Shown in pieces: positions 21,526 through 33,700 of a stretch of 64,000 nucleotides of DNA. The notes below the pieces were generated by a model, which made no database searches, had not been told where the DNA came from, and was given only the letters and a program-made list of their open reading frames with translations. The stretch spans positions 27,389,001 through 27,453,000 of the forward strand of contig NC_091968.1 in assembly GCF_036711975.1 (NCBI RefSeq), written 5' to 3'. The position numbers were made by a program, and so were the translations under genes. Position 1 is the first letter of the stretch. The number at the start of each line of letters is the position of its first letter. The stretch comes from Onthophagus taurus (taxonomy: Eukaryota; Arthropoda; Insecta; Coleoptera; Scarabaeidae).

Positions 21526-22580
21526 CATTACATTACATTATATAGAATACATATCGGGTAGGCGGACCAACCAACCTTGCACCGCGACCCTAAGGATCTA
21601 TTGTACCCCGATAGATATCCTTATCAAATTTCACCGTGCAGTCCAATGCTCTTAACGAACATTAATACCTTGCTCGGCGAAAGGTCATTCAGATCTTTTG
21701 AGGAGATAAACTGCGACCCAAAAATCGAGAATCTGATACGGTTAACGGCAGGGCAGTGGCGTAAAACATGCTCAACCGTCTCTGCTTCCTCCGCACATAG
21801 TCGGCATTCAACATCGTCGGCTAAACCCAACAAGTTGAGGTGTGCTTTTAATCGGCAGTGCCCAGTAAAAACACCCATTAGAGCTTTTATGCTACTACGG
21901 GCAAGTCCCAAAATATTCCCGGGTTTGACAGTGGCGATGTTAATAAACACCTTAGCATGTCTCATTCCAGGAGAACTGGTCCACAGTAGGCGAAGTCTCT
22001 CTTCAGCCCACAGTCCAATCCTATATTTGGCCATCGCAAATGATACACCAACTGCTGGTTCCGGTCCCACAAACGCTTCAGCGCTGCCATCTCGTGCTAG
22101 CTTATCTGCCGCTTCATTGCCAGCAACACCAGAGTGACCCGGGACCCAGATCAGAGAGACTCTGTTATCACAACTCAGTGTGTTTAATGTTCTCTTACAA
22201 TCATTAACCAGAGCCGACACCGTTTTCACGGCTTGCAGCGCCTGGAGAGCGGCTTGACTGTCTGAGAAGATTCGTACTGTCATGTTCTTCACCCCTCTTT
22301 CAAGAAGGATTTTAGCACCCATGTCAATAGCAAATACTTCCGCCTGGAATACAGTACAGTACGTACCCAGGCTGTAGGCTTGCTTGATTCGAGGTGTCTG
22401 GCAGTATACTCCTGCTCCCACCCCTTCAGGCGTTTTTGATCCATCTGTGTACAAGCAAATGTCTGCCCGAACCAGAGAATTTTCATTTTCGATCCAGGAC
22501 TGCCGCTCAGGCAGTACAATCTGGTATCGAGCATTAATCACTGATAGTGATACCGCCAAATCTGACGGCATTGATAGCAC
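21526..22580 (-). mobile_element. 5'-truncated non-LTR retrotransposon with perfect 14-bp TSD
   Basis: Flanked by TACCGGCTTTCTTA at 21512-21525 and again at 22581-22594, a perfect target-site duplication. In minus orientation the insert runs from the truncated 5' end at 22580 through an open reading frame to the stop at 21624, then a short 3' UTR and a (TAATG)3 tail next to 21526. The intact frame and perfect TSD suggest a young insertion. Confidence 0.9.
21624..22580 (-). CDS. LINE ORF2 C-terminus: RNase H plus zinc-knuckle (truncated)
   Basis: 318 codons, open from the truncation point to the natural stop. Residues about 40-170 form an RNase H1-type domain with all acidic catalytic positions: YTDGSK (Asp), FQAEVFAI (Glu), FSDSQAAL (Asp) and HSGVAGNEAADKLAR (His/Asp). 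Near the C-terminus CRLCAEEAETVEHVLRHC is the CCHC motif common at the end of I/R1/LOA/jockey-type ORF2. The reverse transcriptase and endonuclease are missing because of 5' truncation. It is not a host gene; the first codon here is not a real start. Confidence 0.85.
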   Translation of the reverse strand: MLSMPSDLAVSLSVINARYQIVLPERQSWIENENSLVRADICLYTDGSKTPEGVGAGVYCQTPRIKQAYSLGTYCTVFQAEVFAIDMGAKILLERGVKNMTVRIFSDSQAALQALQAVKTVSALVNDCKRTLNTLSCDNRVSLIWVPGHSGVAGNEAADKLARDGSAEAFVGPEPAVGVSFAMAKYRIGLWAEERLRLLWTSSPGMRHAKVFINIATVKPGNILGLARSSIKALMGVFTGHCRLKAHLNLLGLADDVECRLCAEEAETVEHVLRHCPAVNRIRFSIFGSQFISSKDLNDLSPSKVLMFVKSIGLHGEI

Positions 22581-22870
22581 TACCGGCTTTCTTAGTACAA
22601 ACGCTGTTTGTGTCAGTTTACCACTTCATTACCAAAGCTGACACAATTTTTAAGGGTTGCAGTGTCTCAAGAATAGGTTCACTATCTTCACAATGTGGTA
22701 TAGTCGATATTGTCGATAAATCTTATTGACGTTTGAGTCAATTTTTTATTTAGCCATCACAGACAATATGCTTATTTTCCGGCTTTGTTAGTATAAACGC
22801 TGTTTGTGTCAGTTTTCCGCTTCATTATTAAACTGACTCAATTTTTAAAAGTTGCAGTGTCCCACTATGT

Positions 22871-24704
22871 AGGAGAAACATTGGTCTTCCCAACTCATTC
22901 CAGATATGTTCGATAAGATTCATTCCAAGACTGCGCGTTGGCTAATAAATTCCTACTTGATCCAGATATTCTATTGAGAACTATGGTAATGTGTGTTCAT
23001 CAACATCAAGTTCATCAGACTATAAAAAACAGAATATGATTTTTTTGATAGAGAGCCAATTTTCTCCTTTTTGGGTTTTTATTTTCTCTTCACTTCACTA
23101 AAAAATTAGATAAATATTAAATAAATTTCAATGGAATATAAATACATTATTAATAATATAGGCAACTAAACTTACCTAATACCATTTTTATGAATTAAAC
23201 CAAACTATACACAAAGTTGACTTAAAACTTTTATAAATTCAAATGGGCTTTTGAAAAGAGTTTTGTAGCAATTTCGGTGGTACCCGAGCGTCGCAAGTAA
23301 TAAATTAGCAAACGATTCGTTGCGTTTTCGACGCCGGATTTATAGTCGTGCCCATAAATCTCAGGCCATCTGAATGGCGCCGCCGATCGTCGAAAATTGG
23401 GAAAAAGCCAAAAACGCGGGGCGAAACGAACGGTCGTTTCGCATCCTCGTCTACATACACATAGGGAATTTGCAAAGAACCCAATTTCGAAAGGGGTCTT
23501 CGATTACTTCGAATCTCTTTCCCCAGATTTTCTCCGGACGCGGCTTTTAAGTTTCGAAAATGTATGCTAAAGCGAGCCGCCCTCCGAAAAGACGAACTTT
23601 TACCGATCGAGCAATAAAATTTCGCCCCCACACGAAATACGTATTATAGGGGAAGAAGGGAACAAGACAAATATGTGGAATATAGATTTCTACATCCGGG
23701 GAGGATGTTGTTGACTGAATTGATAATGTGGAATTTATACTATATAAAATCCCTCTCTTTCACTATCAAAATTCTAAAACCACCCTCAACCTTTTTAATG
23801 TTCGAGTAATGACATTGTTTACTGAAACGCAGCTGAGTTACAGAGTCAATTATCGTTGGTTTTGAGGTAATAAATAAATCGAACGGAGGGGGCGGATTAC
23901 AATGGAAGTCGAGTTTTGGCGTGAAATCAGTCTTGGAAAGTCGTCGGTACGAATAAGAGGCAATAAATCGATAGTCTTATGTGCACACGCGCCCGCTTTC
24001 AACGCCAAAGAATACTCCATTAGCCCTTAAATGTGTCGGGATTAGTCGCCGCAACCCCCGTGTCGAAATGGCTTACGCGTAATGCACTACATTAGCCCAA
24101 AATTGATTGTGGAGGAAGTCTATTGTCCACCACAAAGAATAAACGATGTATCAACTACAAATCCTTTTTTCTTTATTGAAAATTTATTTATATTTAATAA
24201 TAAACTTACCATAATAATGAGGGCTAAAATAAAAACCGTATTTTTTTGATTTCTTCTTAAATCTATTCTAAAATAAGAACCTAATTATTAATCTAACAAA
24301 TTTATAACGATTTTATAATAAACTTACGCATTAAACTCCACTAAACTTTTAAATTTAACACAATTTTGGGTCTAAAATAAACACTTGTCAAATTTTGACA
24401 CAAAACGTTTGTTGTGAGTCCAAACTTACTTGGTTTCCTAGCAACCAAGATATCCTCAAATTTAGAATTTAAAATAATCTTAAAAAATATATTAAATTAT
24501 CGTTAAATTAAAACATCAAAATCAATAAATTAAATCTACACACAAACTTACTTTTTAAAATTAAATTATGATCACTAGGATTATTAAATTAAAATATAAA
24601 AGTTATCAATCGAAACTCGCTCGATTTTGTTGAATCGAACGCTTCCTTTCTCCCCATGTGTTTGACAGCATACCTAACCTCACTTATTTATAACCTCAAC
24701 CCGA
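22871..24704. other. Intergenic upstream of DDX31; CpG-richer patches and an X-box-like motif
   Basis: 23280-23640 and 23880-24110 are CpG-richer and non-repetitive (CCATAAATC, GGGATTAGTC and ATCGATAG words, possible homeodomain-type sites). 24120-24660 is AT-rich. GTTTCCTAGCAAC at 24433-24445 fits the RFX X-box, about 260 bp before the DDX31 start codon. No gene is seen. Confidence 0.35.
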
Positions 24705-27700
24705 ATGAATAAAAAAGTTATAATGAAGACAAATTCAACACAAATTAAGGTAAATCGTTAATATTTTCACTAAACAATCTTATTTTTATTTCAAAATTTA
24801 ACGTTTTAGCCTAATACATCACGAAAAGATGATTCATCCTTTTCATTTAATTTCACAAAAAAATCGAAAACACAACCTAAAGGTACTGTTTTTAAAAAGA
24901 AAACGTTAAAAAATAACGATAATAAACGAGAGGGGAACGATGAAAGTAATAAAAATATGTTTCAAGACAAATTTAAAAGTGGTTATGTTAAACGTAAACA
25001 ACGGAAAGATAAGTTGTTGGTGAAACAAGGGGTTAATATTGAAGCTAAAGATAGAAATCAGAATCAAAAGAAAAATTTTTCATTATTTACGGATAAAAAA
25101 CGAGATTTTTATGTTGATAGTAAAAAAGGGGAATCTATTTCAGAGGTTGTTTTTACGAAAGGGACTAAATTTAATGATTTGGGGATTCATAAACATTTGG
25201 TTTCAAATTTGGAGAAAATTAATTTTAATGTTTTAACTAATGTACAAGAAAAATCAATCCCTGTTCTTTTAGAAAAGAAAAATGCTTTAGTAAGTTAATT
25301 AATTTGTTTCATAAATAATTTTTTATATCGAATAAATAATAGATTCGCTCACAAACCGGTTCGGGAAAAACTTTGGCTTATGCAGTTCCGATTTTAAATC
25401 GATTACTTGAATTAGAACCGCGTTTAAAACGCACCGATGGTATTCAAGTGTTGATTGTGGTTCCAACTCGGGAATTAGCACTTCAAACGAATGAAGAATT
25501 CAAAAAAATTAATGTATGTAAATGTGAAAAATTTATAGGGTTAGTTGTACAATATACTGATAAATCTATCTGATAACTATTCGGCCGATAAATTTGTCGG
25601 GAAGATAAAGATATTCGCTATCCAAGGTCCTAATTTTCCTAAAAAAAGATGACGTTTCATAAAATTGACATTTAATTTTGACAAATTGATGTGAAGTTGG
25701 TAACATTGAATTTGTGTCATCTTGACGTTTAAATTTTATTCTAAAATTTATTTAAAAATAATTATTTATACACTAAACAAGTGTTATTAAACTAAAGAAA
25801 TAAAGAGTTAAAACTAGAACTAACACTAGACCGTTTCGGCTTCTTCAGAAACTGGTTCGAAGTGAGAAACTTCGAAATTAATTAGGTTTTAGTATGGTTT
25901 TAGTTTGGATAAAATTGAGGTTGGCACCCCTTCCTTTCATTACGATTTTTGGACAGAAACGGTTCTTTTTCACGTTTTAATTACTTTATTATCATATAAT
26001 TGTGGTTAATTCCTTTGGTTACTTCTTCGTAAGTAGGTAGTTTTTATCGACTCAAAATTCTTTTTTTAAATAATCTTTGTTTTATTTAATCTTGGGTTGA
26101 GGTTAAAAATGATTATCAAGATTTTTGGGTTATTAACGTAGGGATTACTCCAATTGTTTAACGTAACAACAATTTTAATTTTAAATCAAAATTTTTTTAT
26201 TAATATATCTTTGAAAATTAATTAGTTTTTAGTTTGGATAAAATTGAGGTTGGCACTCCTTCCTTTCATTACGATTTTTTGACAGAAACGGTTCTTTTTC
26301 GCTTTTTAATTAATTTCTCATCAATTTTATAATAAATAAGTGTTTAATTGTGGTTAATCGTCAAAAATCGACTCCCTATTGGTTACTCCTTCGTAAGTAG
26401 TTAATTTTTATTGACTCAAAATTTTTTTTTTAAGTAATCTTTGTTTTAATTAATCTTGGGTTGAGGTTAAAAATGATTATCAAGATTTTTGGGTTTATTA
26501 ACGTAGGGATTACTCCAATTGTTTAACTTAACAACAATTTTAATTTTAAATCAATAATTATTTTATTAATAATTCTTTGAAAATTAATTAGTTTTTAGTT
26601 TGGATAAAATCAAGGTTGGCACTCCTTCCTTTCATTACGATTTTTTGACAGAAACGGTTCTTTTTCGCGTTTTAATTAATTTCTTATCAATTTTATAATA
26701 ATTAAGTGTTTAATTGTGCTTATTCATCAAGAATCGACTCCTTTTTGATTACTCTACAAAAATATCCATACATTGTAATTTGTAATACAGTACAAGCTTA
26801 CTTATGGGCCAGATAACGCTATCGGGAAGTTCATCGGTATATTGTACAACCGTCCCTTAATTAATTAATTAATAATTATTGTTTATTTTGTTAGACATTT
26901 CAATGGATTGTTACCGGTTATCTTTGCGGTGGTGAAAGTAGGAAAAGTGAAAAGGATCGTATTCGAAAAGGTGTAAATATTTTAATAGGAACCCCTGGGA
27001 GGATTTTAGATCACGTTTTACACACTTCAGCATTAGATTTAAGTAAAATAAAATGTGTAGTGCTCGATGAAGCCGATAGATTATTAGATATGGGATTTAG
27101 AAAGGATATTTTAAGTTTAATCGAAAAAATTGACTCATCAAAAATTCACAGTGATTATAACCCAATTGAAATGCTTTTCCAAAAATCACAAAATGATAAA
27201 AAAGTCACCAATAAAGAATATCAAACGATTTTATTATCGGCAACTTTAACTAAAGATATCGCTGAATTAGCCGATTTAACTATGAAAGATCACGTTTCGA
27301 TCGATGCGTTAGACGAAACTCAAAACGTTAACGAAAACGATTTTATTATCCCAAACACGGTAACCCAAGAGTGTTTAATTGTTCCGATTAAGCATAGATT
27401 GTTTACTTTGTCTTCGATGATCGTTTCGAAATCGAAGAAAAACGCGAAAATATTTGTTTTTATGGCGAGCACTCACATGGTCGAATTCCATTACGAATTG
27501 TTTTCGAACCATTTGGTGAATATGCCCAAAAATCGGGGGAGACAAAAAACTATGAATTTTAACGGCGAAAATGTCGTTGTTTTTGATGATAGCGATGATG
27601 AAAGTGATGAAGAATTAGTTGTTGACGTTGAATTTTTTAAATTACATGGTAATATGGATCAAAAGGAAAGGAAGGATGTTTTTGTTAGGTTCAAAAATGC

Positions 27701-30700
27701 TCGAAAAGGGGTTTTAATTTGTACCGTAAGTTTAAACATATTTAGAATTAAATTAAGCTCGAAATAACAGGTTTTTCGTTCTACTTAAGCCGAGGTCGCT
27801 TGCGGCCGAGGCTTTGGAGTTGAAACCATATTGATGCAATATTATACGACATACATCTTGTCTAGAAAGTTAAGCCGAGGTCGCTTGCGGCCGAGGCATT
27901 GGAGGTCAAAACATATTGATGTAATACTATACGACATACGGCTTCTCTATAAAGTTAAGCCGAGGTCGCTTGCGGCCGAGGCATTGGAGGTTAAAACATA
28001 TTGATGTAATACTATACGACATACCTCTTCTCTATAAAGTAAAGCCGAGGTCGCTTGCGGGTGAGGCATTGAAATTGAAACATATTGATGCAATATTATA
28101 CAACATACATCTTCTCTATAATGTTAAGCCGAGGTCGCTTGCGGCCGAGGCATTGGAATTGAAAACATATTGATACAATATTATACAACATACATCTTCT
28201 CTATAATGTTAAGCCGAGGTCGCTTGCGGCCGATTCATTGGAATTCAAAACATATTGATACAATATTATACGACATACATCTTCTCTATAAATTTAAGCC
28301 GAGGTCGCTTGCGGCCGAGGCATTGGAGGTCAAAATATATTCATGTAATACTATACGACATACGTCTTTTCTATAAAGTGAAGCCGAGGTCGCTTGCGGG
28401 CGAGGCATTGATGTTGAAAACCTATTGATGCAATATTATACGACATACATCTTCTCTATAAAGTCTCACTTCTCTACGACAGTGTTCGGAAAATGTTTTA
28501 AGTGTTTTTCTCTGCGAAAATTACAATCAATGCTAATGTATTGTACATCATTGGGTTCAGAAAAAAAATCTCTATCCAATAACGTGCAGAAAAACATACC
28601 GAGCAATTTGAGACTCAAAAGTTGATAATAGCTTGAAATTGAAGATGGCATTAGAAAAATTTTATTTGTACCATGAATCATAGCATTCATCAAACCATTT
28701 CATTTGATACCTCGTTCATGAAAATCGGAAGGTAAATGACAGAGTTACAGCTTGGGGCGTTTTTTGTGTGACAGCCTGTATATGATAAATATGATAATAA
28801 TAGATCTATGACATAGAACTATGATAGTGTAATACCGGGCTTAGTTTAGAATTAAACACGATTTTAATCTGATTTAAATCAAGTAATTTTTTTATATTAA
28901 TCAATAATTTAAATGGAAAGAAAAATGAAAATAAATATATTCTTTATACAGGGTGATTCATAAGTAATGGGCCAAATTGTAAATGTACGTTCAGGAGGCC
29001 AAAATAATAATATTTTCATTAACAATAATGGGTCTTAGTCTGCTCCTTACTGAGATACAGGATGTTAAAGCGAAAAAAATAAAATAGATTTTTGTTAATA
29101 GATCAGCTACTTTTCTACATAATGACTCATAGTTGACTTATAATTTTTGTAAGGGTAAACAATAATGTGTGAGAGGATTTGAGTTAACTCGTAGATGTCG
29201 CCACATGCGCCATATGAATTATGAAACGTCAATGAGCTTTTACGTTTAATGAATAGTTTAAAACATTTTTTGTTAAGTAAACTGATTCATTCTTGTCCTA
29301 ACATAAATCAAAATGCCGAGACATAATCACTTTTAAAACGAAGAAATGAGAGACATGTTATGCGTTTACGCACAAGAACGTTTTTCTGGGCAAGCAGCAT
29401 CCAGAAAATATCGTGAAATGTACCCTTACAGAAGGCAGCCAAACCGGAAGATATTTCAAAATATTTATAATCGATTGGGTGAAACAGGTTCATTTCGTCC
29501 AAAATATCATACAGGACGTCCTAAGATTATCACTCCGCAGCAAGAAGATGAAATTTTGGTAAGAATTGCGCAAAATTCTGAAATAAGCACTCGTCGATTG
29601 TCTGCAGCAACTGGAATAAGCCAACCATCCGTGACTAGAATTTTACACAAGGAAAATTTATATCCCTATCATTTTATACCTGTGCAAAATTTACTTCCAA
29701 CAGATTATCGAATCAGAGTTCAATTTTGTCAGTGGCTAAAAGGAAAATTGAATAATAATCCAACATTCCTAAATAACATTCTTTTCACGGATGAAGCAAC
29801 CTTTACCAGACGCGGAGTTTTTAATTGGCGAAATAGTCATGCCTGGAATAAAAAATTTGTAGCTGATTTCATCTAATTCATATGGCGCATGTGGCGATAT
29901 CTACGAGTTAACTCAAATCCTCTCACACATTATTGTTTACCCTTACAAAAACTATAAGTCAACTATGAGTCATTATGTAGAAAAGTAGCTGATCTATTAA
30001 CAAAAATCTATTTTATTTTTTTCGCTTTAACATCCTGTATCTCAGTAAGGAGCAGACTAAGACCCATTATTGTTAATGAAAATATTATTATTTTGGCCTC
30101 CTGAACGTACATTTACAATTTGGCCCATTACTTATGAATCACCCTGTATAAAAACTGGTAAACCAGGCAACTAAAAACTAAGACAAACAAAAACAATATA
30201 CAGCGTGTTCTTGTAAGTAGTGGCACAATTTCAATCACAAATATTAGAATTTTTGGACTAAACTCATAAAAGGGCTAAGATATGGGCTTTCAAAGTTAAG
30301 AAATTTTTAAATATTTTCAATATGGTTTGTCTTAGAAAGATAAAATTTGGTAAACAGTGCAATTTTATCATGAAAAATCGTTTAAGATCACTTTTGAAAA
30401 TATACAACTACAGAATCATACTATACAGGTGTTCACAAAGGTTATTTTCTTAAAACATTTTATTATGTCATAAACTCTTAAATTTTACAACTGATTTTAA
30501 AACCCTATTTCATTTTAAAATTATTTTCACTCTTAGAAATTTTTGTTTCGTTTCGAGTTATTCGCAAAAAGATACAACCTCGATTGGAAAATGTTTTCAT
30601 TAATCGTAGGTGCCTATAAAAACAAATTGTAACTGGAGCAGTAAAGCAGCTGTCAAATCATTACCCAACATTCGTCAGTCGGTAATAGCTGTTTAAAATG

Positions 30701-33700
30701 ACAAATAATTACAGTTTTGACATGCTTTTAACGTTGGAAGAGTATTTAGGCAATGCTAACGCAGTAGTGAGATAATATTACAAATAACTGATGATACTGT
30801 TGATATCAACAGTTCGGAACATCCAAAGGTCGGGTTTGGCATGTGCCACACGAACAGCAATTATATCCATAGTACTTATCGACAGTACAAGAATTAAAAA
30901 TTGCTGATCATCTGTTGCGAGTACAGTTTTGCCATACTATGATGGAAAAATGTACTATTGATGCTGCGTGTTTAGAAGAAATACTTTTTATTGATATAAA
31001 TAAAAACAAAAAGAAAACAATACTCAGGAATTATAAAATTTATATAAAAATACTAATTTTCTGGCTTTTTACACTCCTCATTTGTTGCACACATTGGAGT
31101 GGACGAGGCACCTTTTTGCAATTTGTCAAGTCCTTGGGATATTAGATTTAAGATATATAAGTAATCTTCTGCAAATCGTTTAGGATCAATATTAGATATT
31201 TTCAGTGCTCCATCTTACTGAAAGTAAATCTCGTCGTCATCACCAAACATCTCTGAAATTTGTGAACCGACTATCTCCTGAAGCAAGTTGAGGTATCTCT
31301 GACCAGTGACAGTTCTGACCTTGCACATTTTGCCAGCTACTATTCACAGAATTGATCTCTCCGATCAGGATCGTCTTCGTTGAAAGCATGGATTACAGTT
31401 GGAAACTGTCATTTCCAGTGCAGACGCTTCATGATGCGATAGGCGCTATCTTTTGAGATCAAGGAGTGTTTCCTGCACCTGCTCTTCTTTTCCAGGGCTT
31501 GTAGATGTCTGTGGTCGTCCAGAACGTTTTTTGTGGATGTTCTGGACGATTCCATTTGCTTCAAATTCGTCTCTGATGCGAGCAATGGTCCGTCGCGTTG
31601 GTGGCGTTTTCTCCCTTACAATACCATTTCAGGACAAACTTCCTCTCTTTCAAACTAAGTTGATTTCACAAGTTCTTTTTAAGCTAAATTAGACGTAATA
31701 CAATTTTAAACGACACATACTATAATGCCTCGCCCGCAAGCTATCTCTTCTTATTATTAAGTTTAAAATAGAAACTATATGTGATGCATGATGCCATAAT
31801 GTCAAATTAAATTAATGATTTTTAATTAATTAGGATGTTGCTGCTCGTGGTTTGGATGTCCCAGAAGCTGATTTAATTATACAATACACTCCACCTCAAA
31901 CTGATAAAGATTATTTACATCGAATTGGTCGAACGGGTCGCGCTGGAAAATCGGGAATCGCAACGATTTTTTTGACACCCGAAGAACAAGAATACATTTC
32001 TTATCTAAATAATCATAAAGTTTTGTAAAAAATGTTGCTTTTGATCGTTTCTAGATTGATTTAGAATTGTTTGATTTTTAGTTTAAAAAAGAAAGATACC
32101 CAAGAATATTTGAGACACCTTTGTGATGTGATGCGCGAAAAAGATGTTGAAGAAGCCGCAACCGCGCTTCAAAGACACTTTGAAAATGTTGTAAATAAAA
32201 ATGGGGTTTTAAAAAAAAGCGCGTGTTTTGGTACGTAAAAGAATTTTTTTTTTTTTGGTTTAATGTTTAAAAAAATCTTTTTAGCTTATTCTACATGGTC
32301 AAGATTTTATAATAGTTACTCATCTTCGTTAAAATCAATCTTTAATTATAAACAAATTAATTTAGGGCATTACGTAACTAGCTTTGCCTTAACGATAACT
32401 CCAACGGAAGTGTCTGGAATCGTTCGCGGGCAAATTGGAAAAACCGAAAAAACGAGATTAAACAAAAAACTAGCTAATCACGCGTAAGTGTTAATAAATT
32501 TTTAAAATTCCCTTCCTTTCATTACGATTTTTTTTTGACAGAAACATTTTTATAATCATTAAGTGTTTAATTGTGGTTAATCGGCAAGAATCTATTCCGT
32601 TTTGGTTAGGGATTACTCCAATTATTTAACTTAATAACAATTTTAATTAATAATTTTTTTATTAATTTTTCTTGGGAAATTAATTAGTTTTTAGTTTGGA
32701 TAAAATTGAGGTTGGCACTCCTTCCTTTCATTACGATTTTTTGACAGAAACGGTTCTTTTTCGCGTTTTAATTAATTTCTTATCATTTTTATAATAATTA
32801 AGTGTTTAATTGTGGTTAATCGTACAAAATCGACTCCCTTTTGGATACTCCTTCGTAAGTAGTTAGTTTTTATCGACTCAAAATTCTTTTTTTAAGTAAT
32901 CTTTGTTTTAATTAATCTTGGGTTGAGGTTAAAAATGATTATCAAGATTTTTGGGTTTATTAACGTAGGGATTACTCCAATTGTTTAAGTTAATAACAAT
33001 TTTAATTTTAAATCAATAATTTTTTTATTATTATTTCTTGGGAAATTAATTAGTTTTTAGTTTGGATAAAATTGAGGTTGGCACCCCTTCCTTTCATTAC
33101 GATTTTTTGACAGAAACTGTTCTTTTTCGCGTTTTAATTAATTTCTTATCAATTTTATAATAATTAAGTGTTTAATTGTGGTTAATCGTCAAAAATCGAT
33201 TCCCTTTTGGTTACTCCTTCGTAAGTAGTTAGTTTTTATCGACTCAAAAGTCTTTTTTTAAGTAATCTTTGTTTTAATTAATCTTGGGTTGAGGTTAAAA
33301 ATGATTATCAAGATTTTTGGGTTTATTAATGTAGGGATTACTCCAATTGTTTAATTTAAGAACAATTTTAATTTTAAATTAATAATTTTTTTATTAATAT
33401 TTCTTGGTAAATTAATTAGGTTTTAGTTTGGATAAAATTGAGGTTGGCACTCCTTCCTTTCATTACGATTTTTTGACAGAAACGGTTCTTTTTCGCGTTT
33501 TAATTAATTTCTTATCATTTTTATAATAATTAAGTGTTTAATTGTGGTTAATCGTCAAAAATCGACTCCCTTTTGGTTACTCTTTCGTAAGTATAGTTAG
33601 TTTTTATCGACTCAAAATTCTTTTTTATGTAATCTTTGTTTTAATTAATCTTGGATTGAGGTTAAAAATGATTATCAAGATTTTTGGGTTTATTAATGTA

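Larger units (their letters stand above)
21424..22870. repeat. Two tandem copies of a ~178-bp repeat, first copy split by a LINE
   Basis: CACAATGTGGTATAGTCGA occurs at 21442 and 22689. Removing the LINE (21526-22580) and one target-site copy gives a spacing of 178 bp. Both copies continue with TTAGCCATCAC, an ACCGGCTTTCTTAG/TCCGGCTTTGTTAG word and ACGCTGTTTGTGTCAGTTT. Confidence 0.75.

Noticed and set aside
21624-22580. Host RNase H gene
   Set aside because: The frame lies exactly inside a TSD-flanked LINE and ends with a retrotransposon zinc knuckle.
27970-28625. Tandem small ORFs in DDX31 intron 4
   Set aside because: Products of the 85-bp repeat; no start context and inside an intron.
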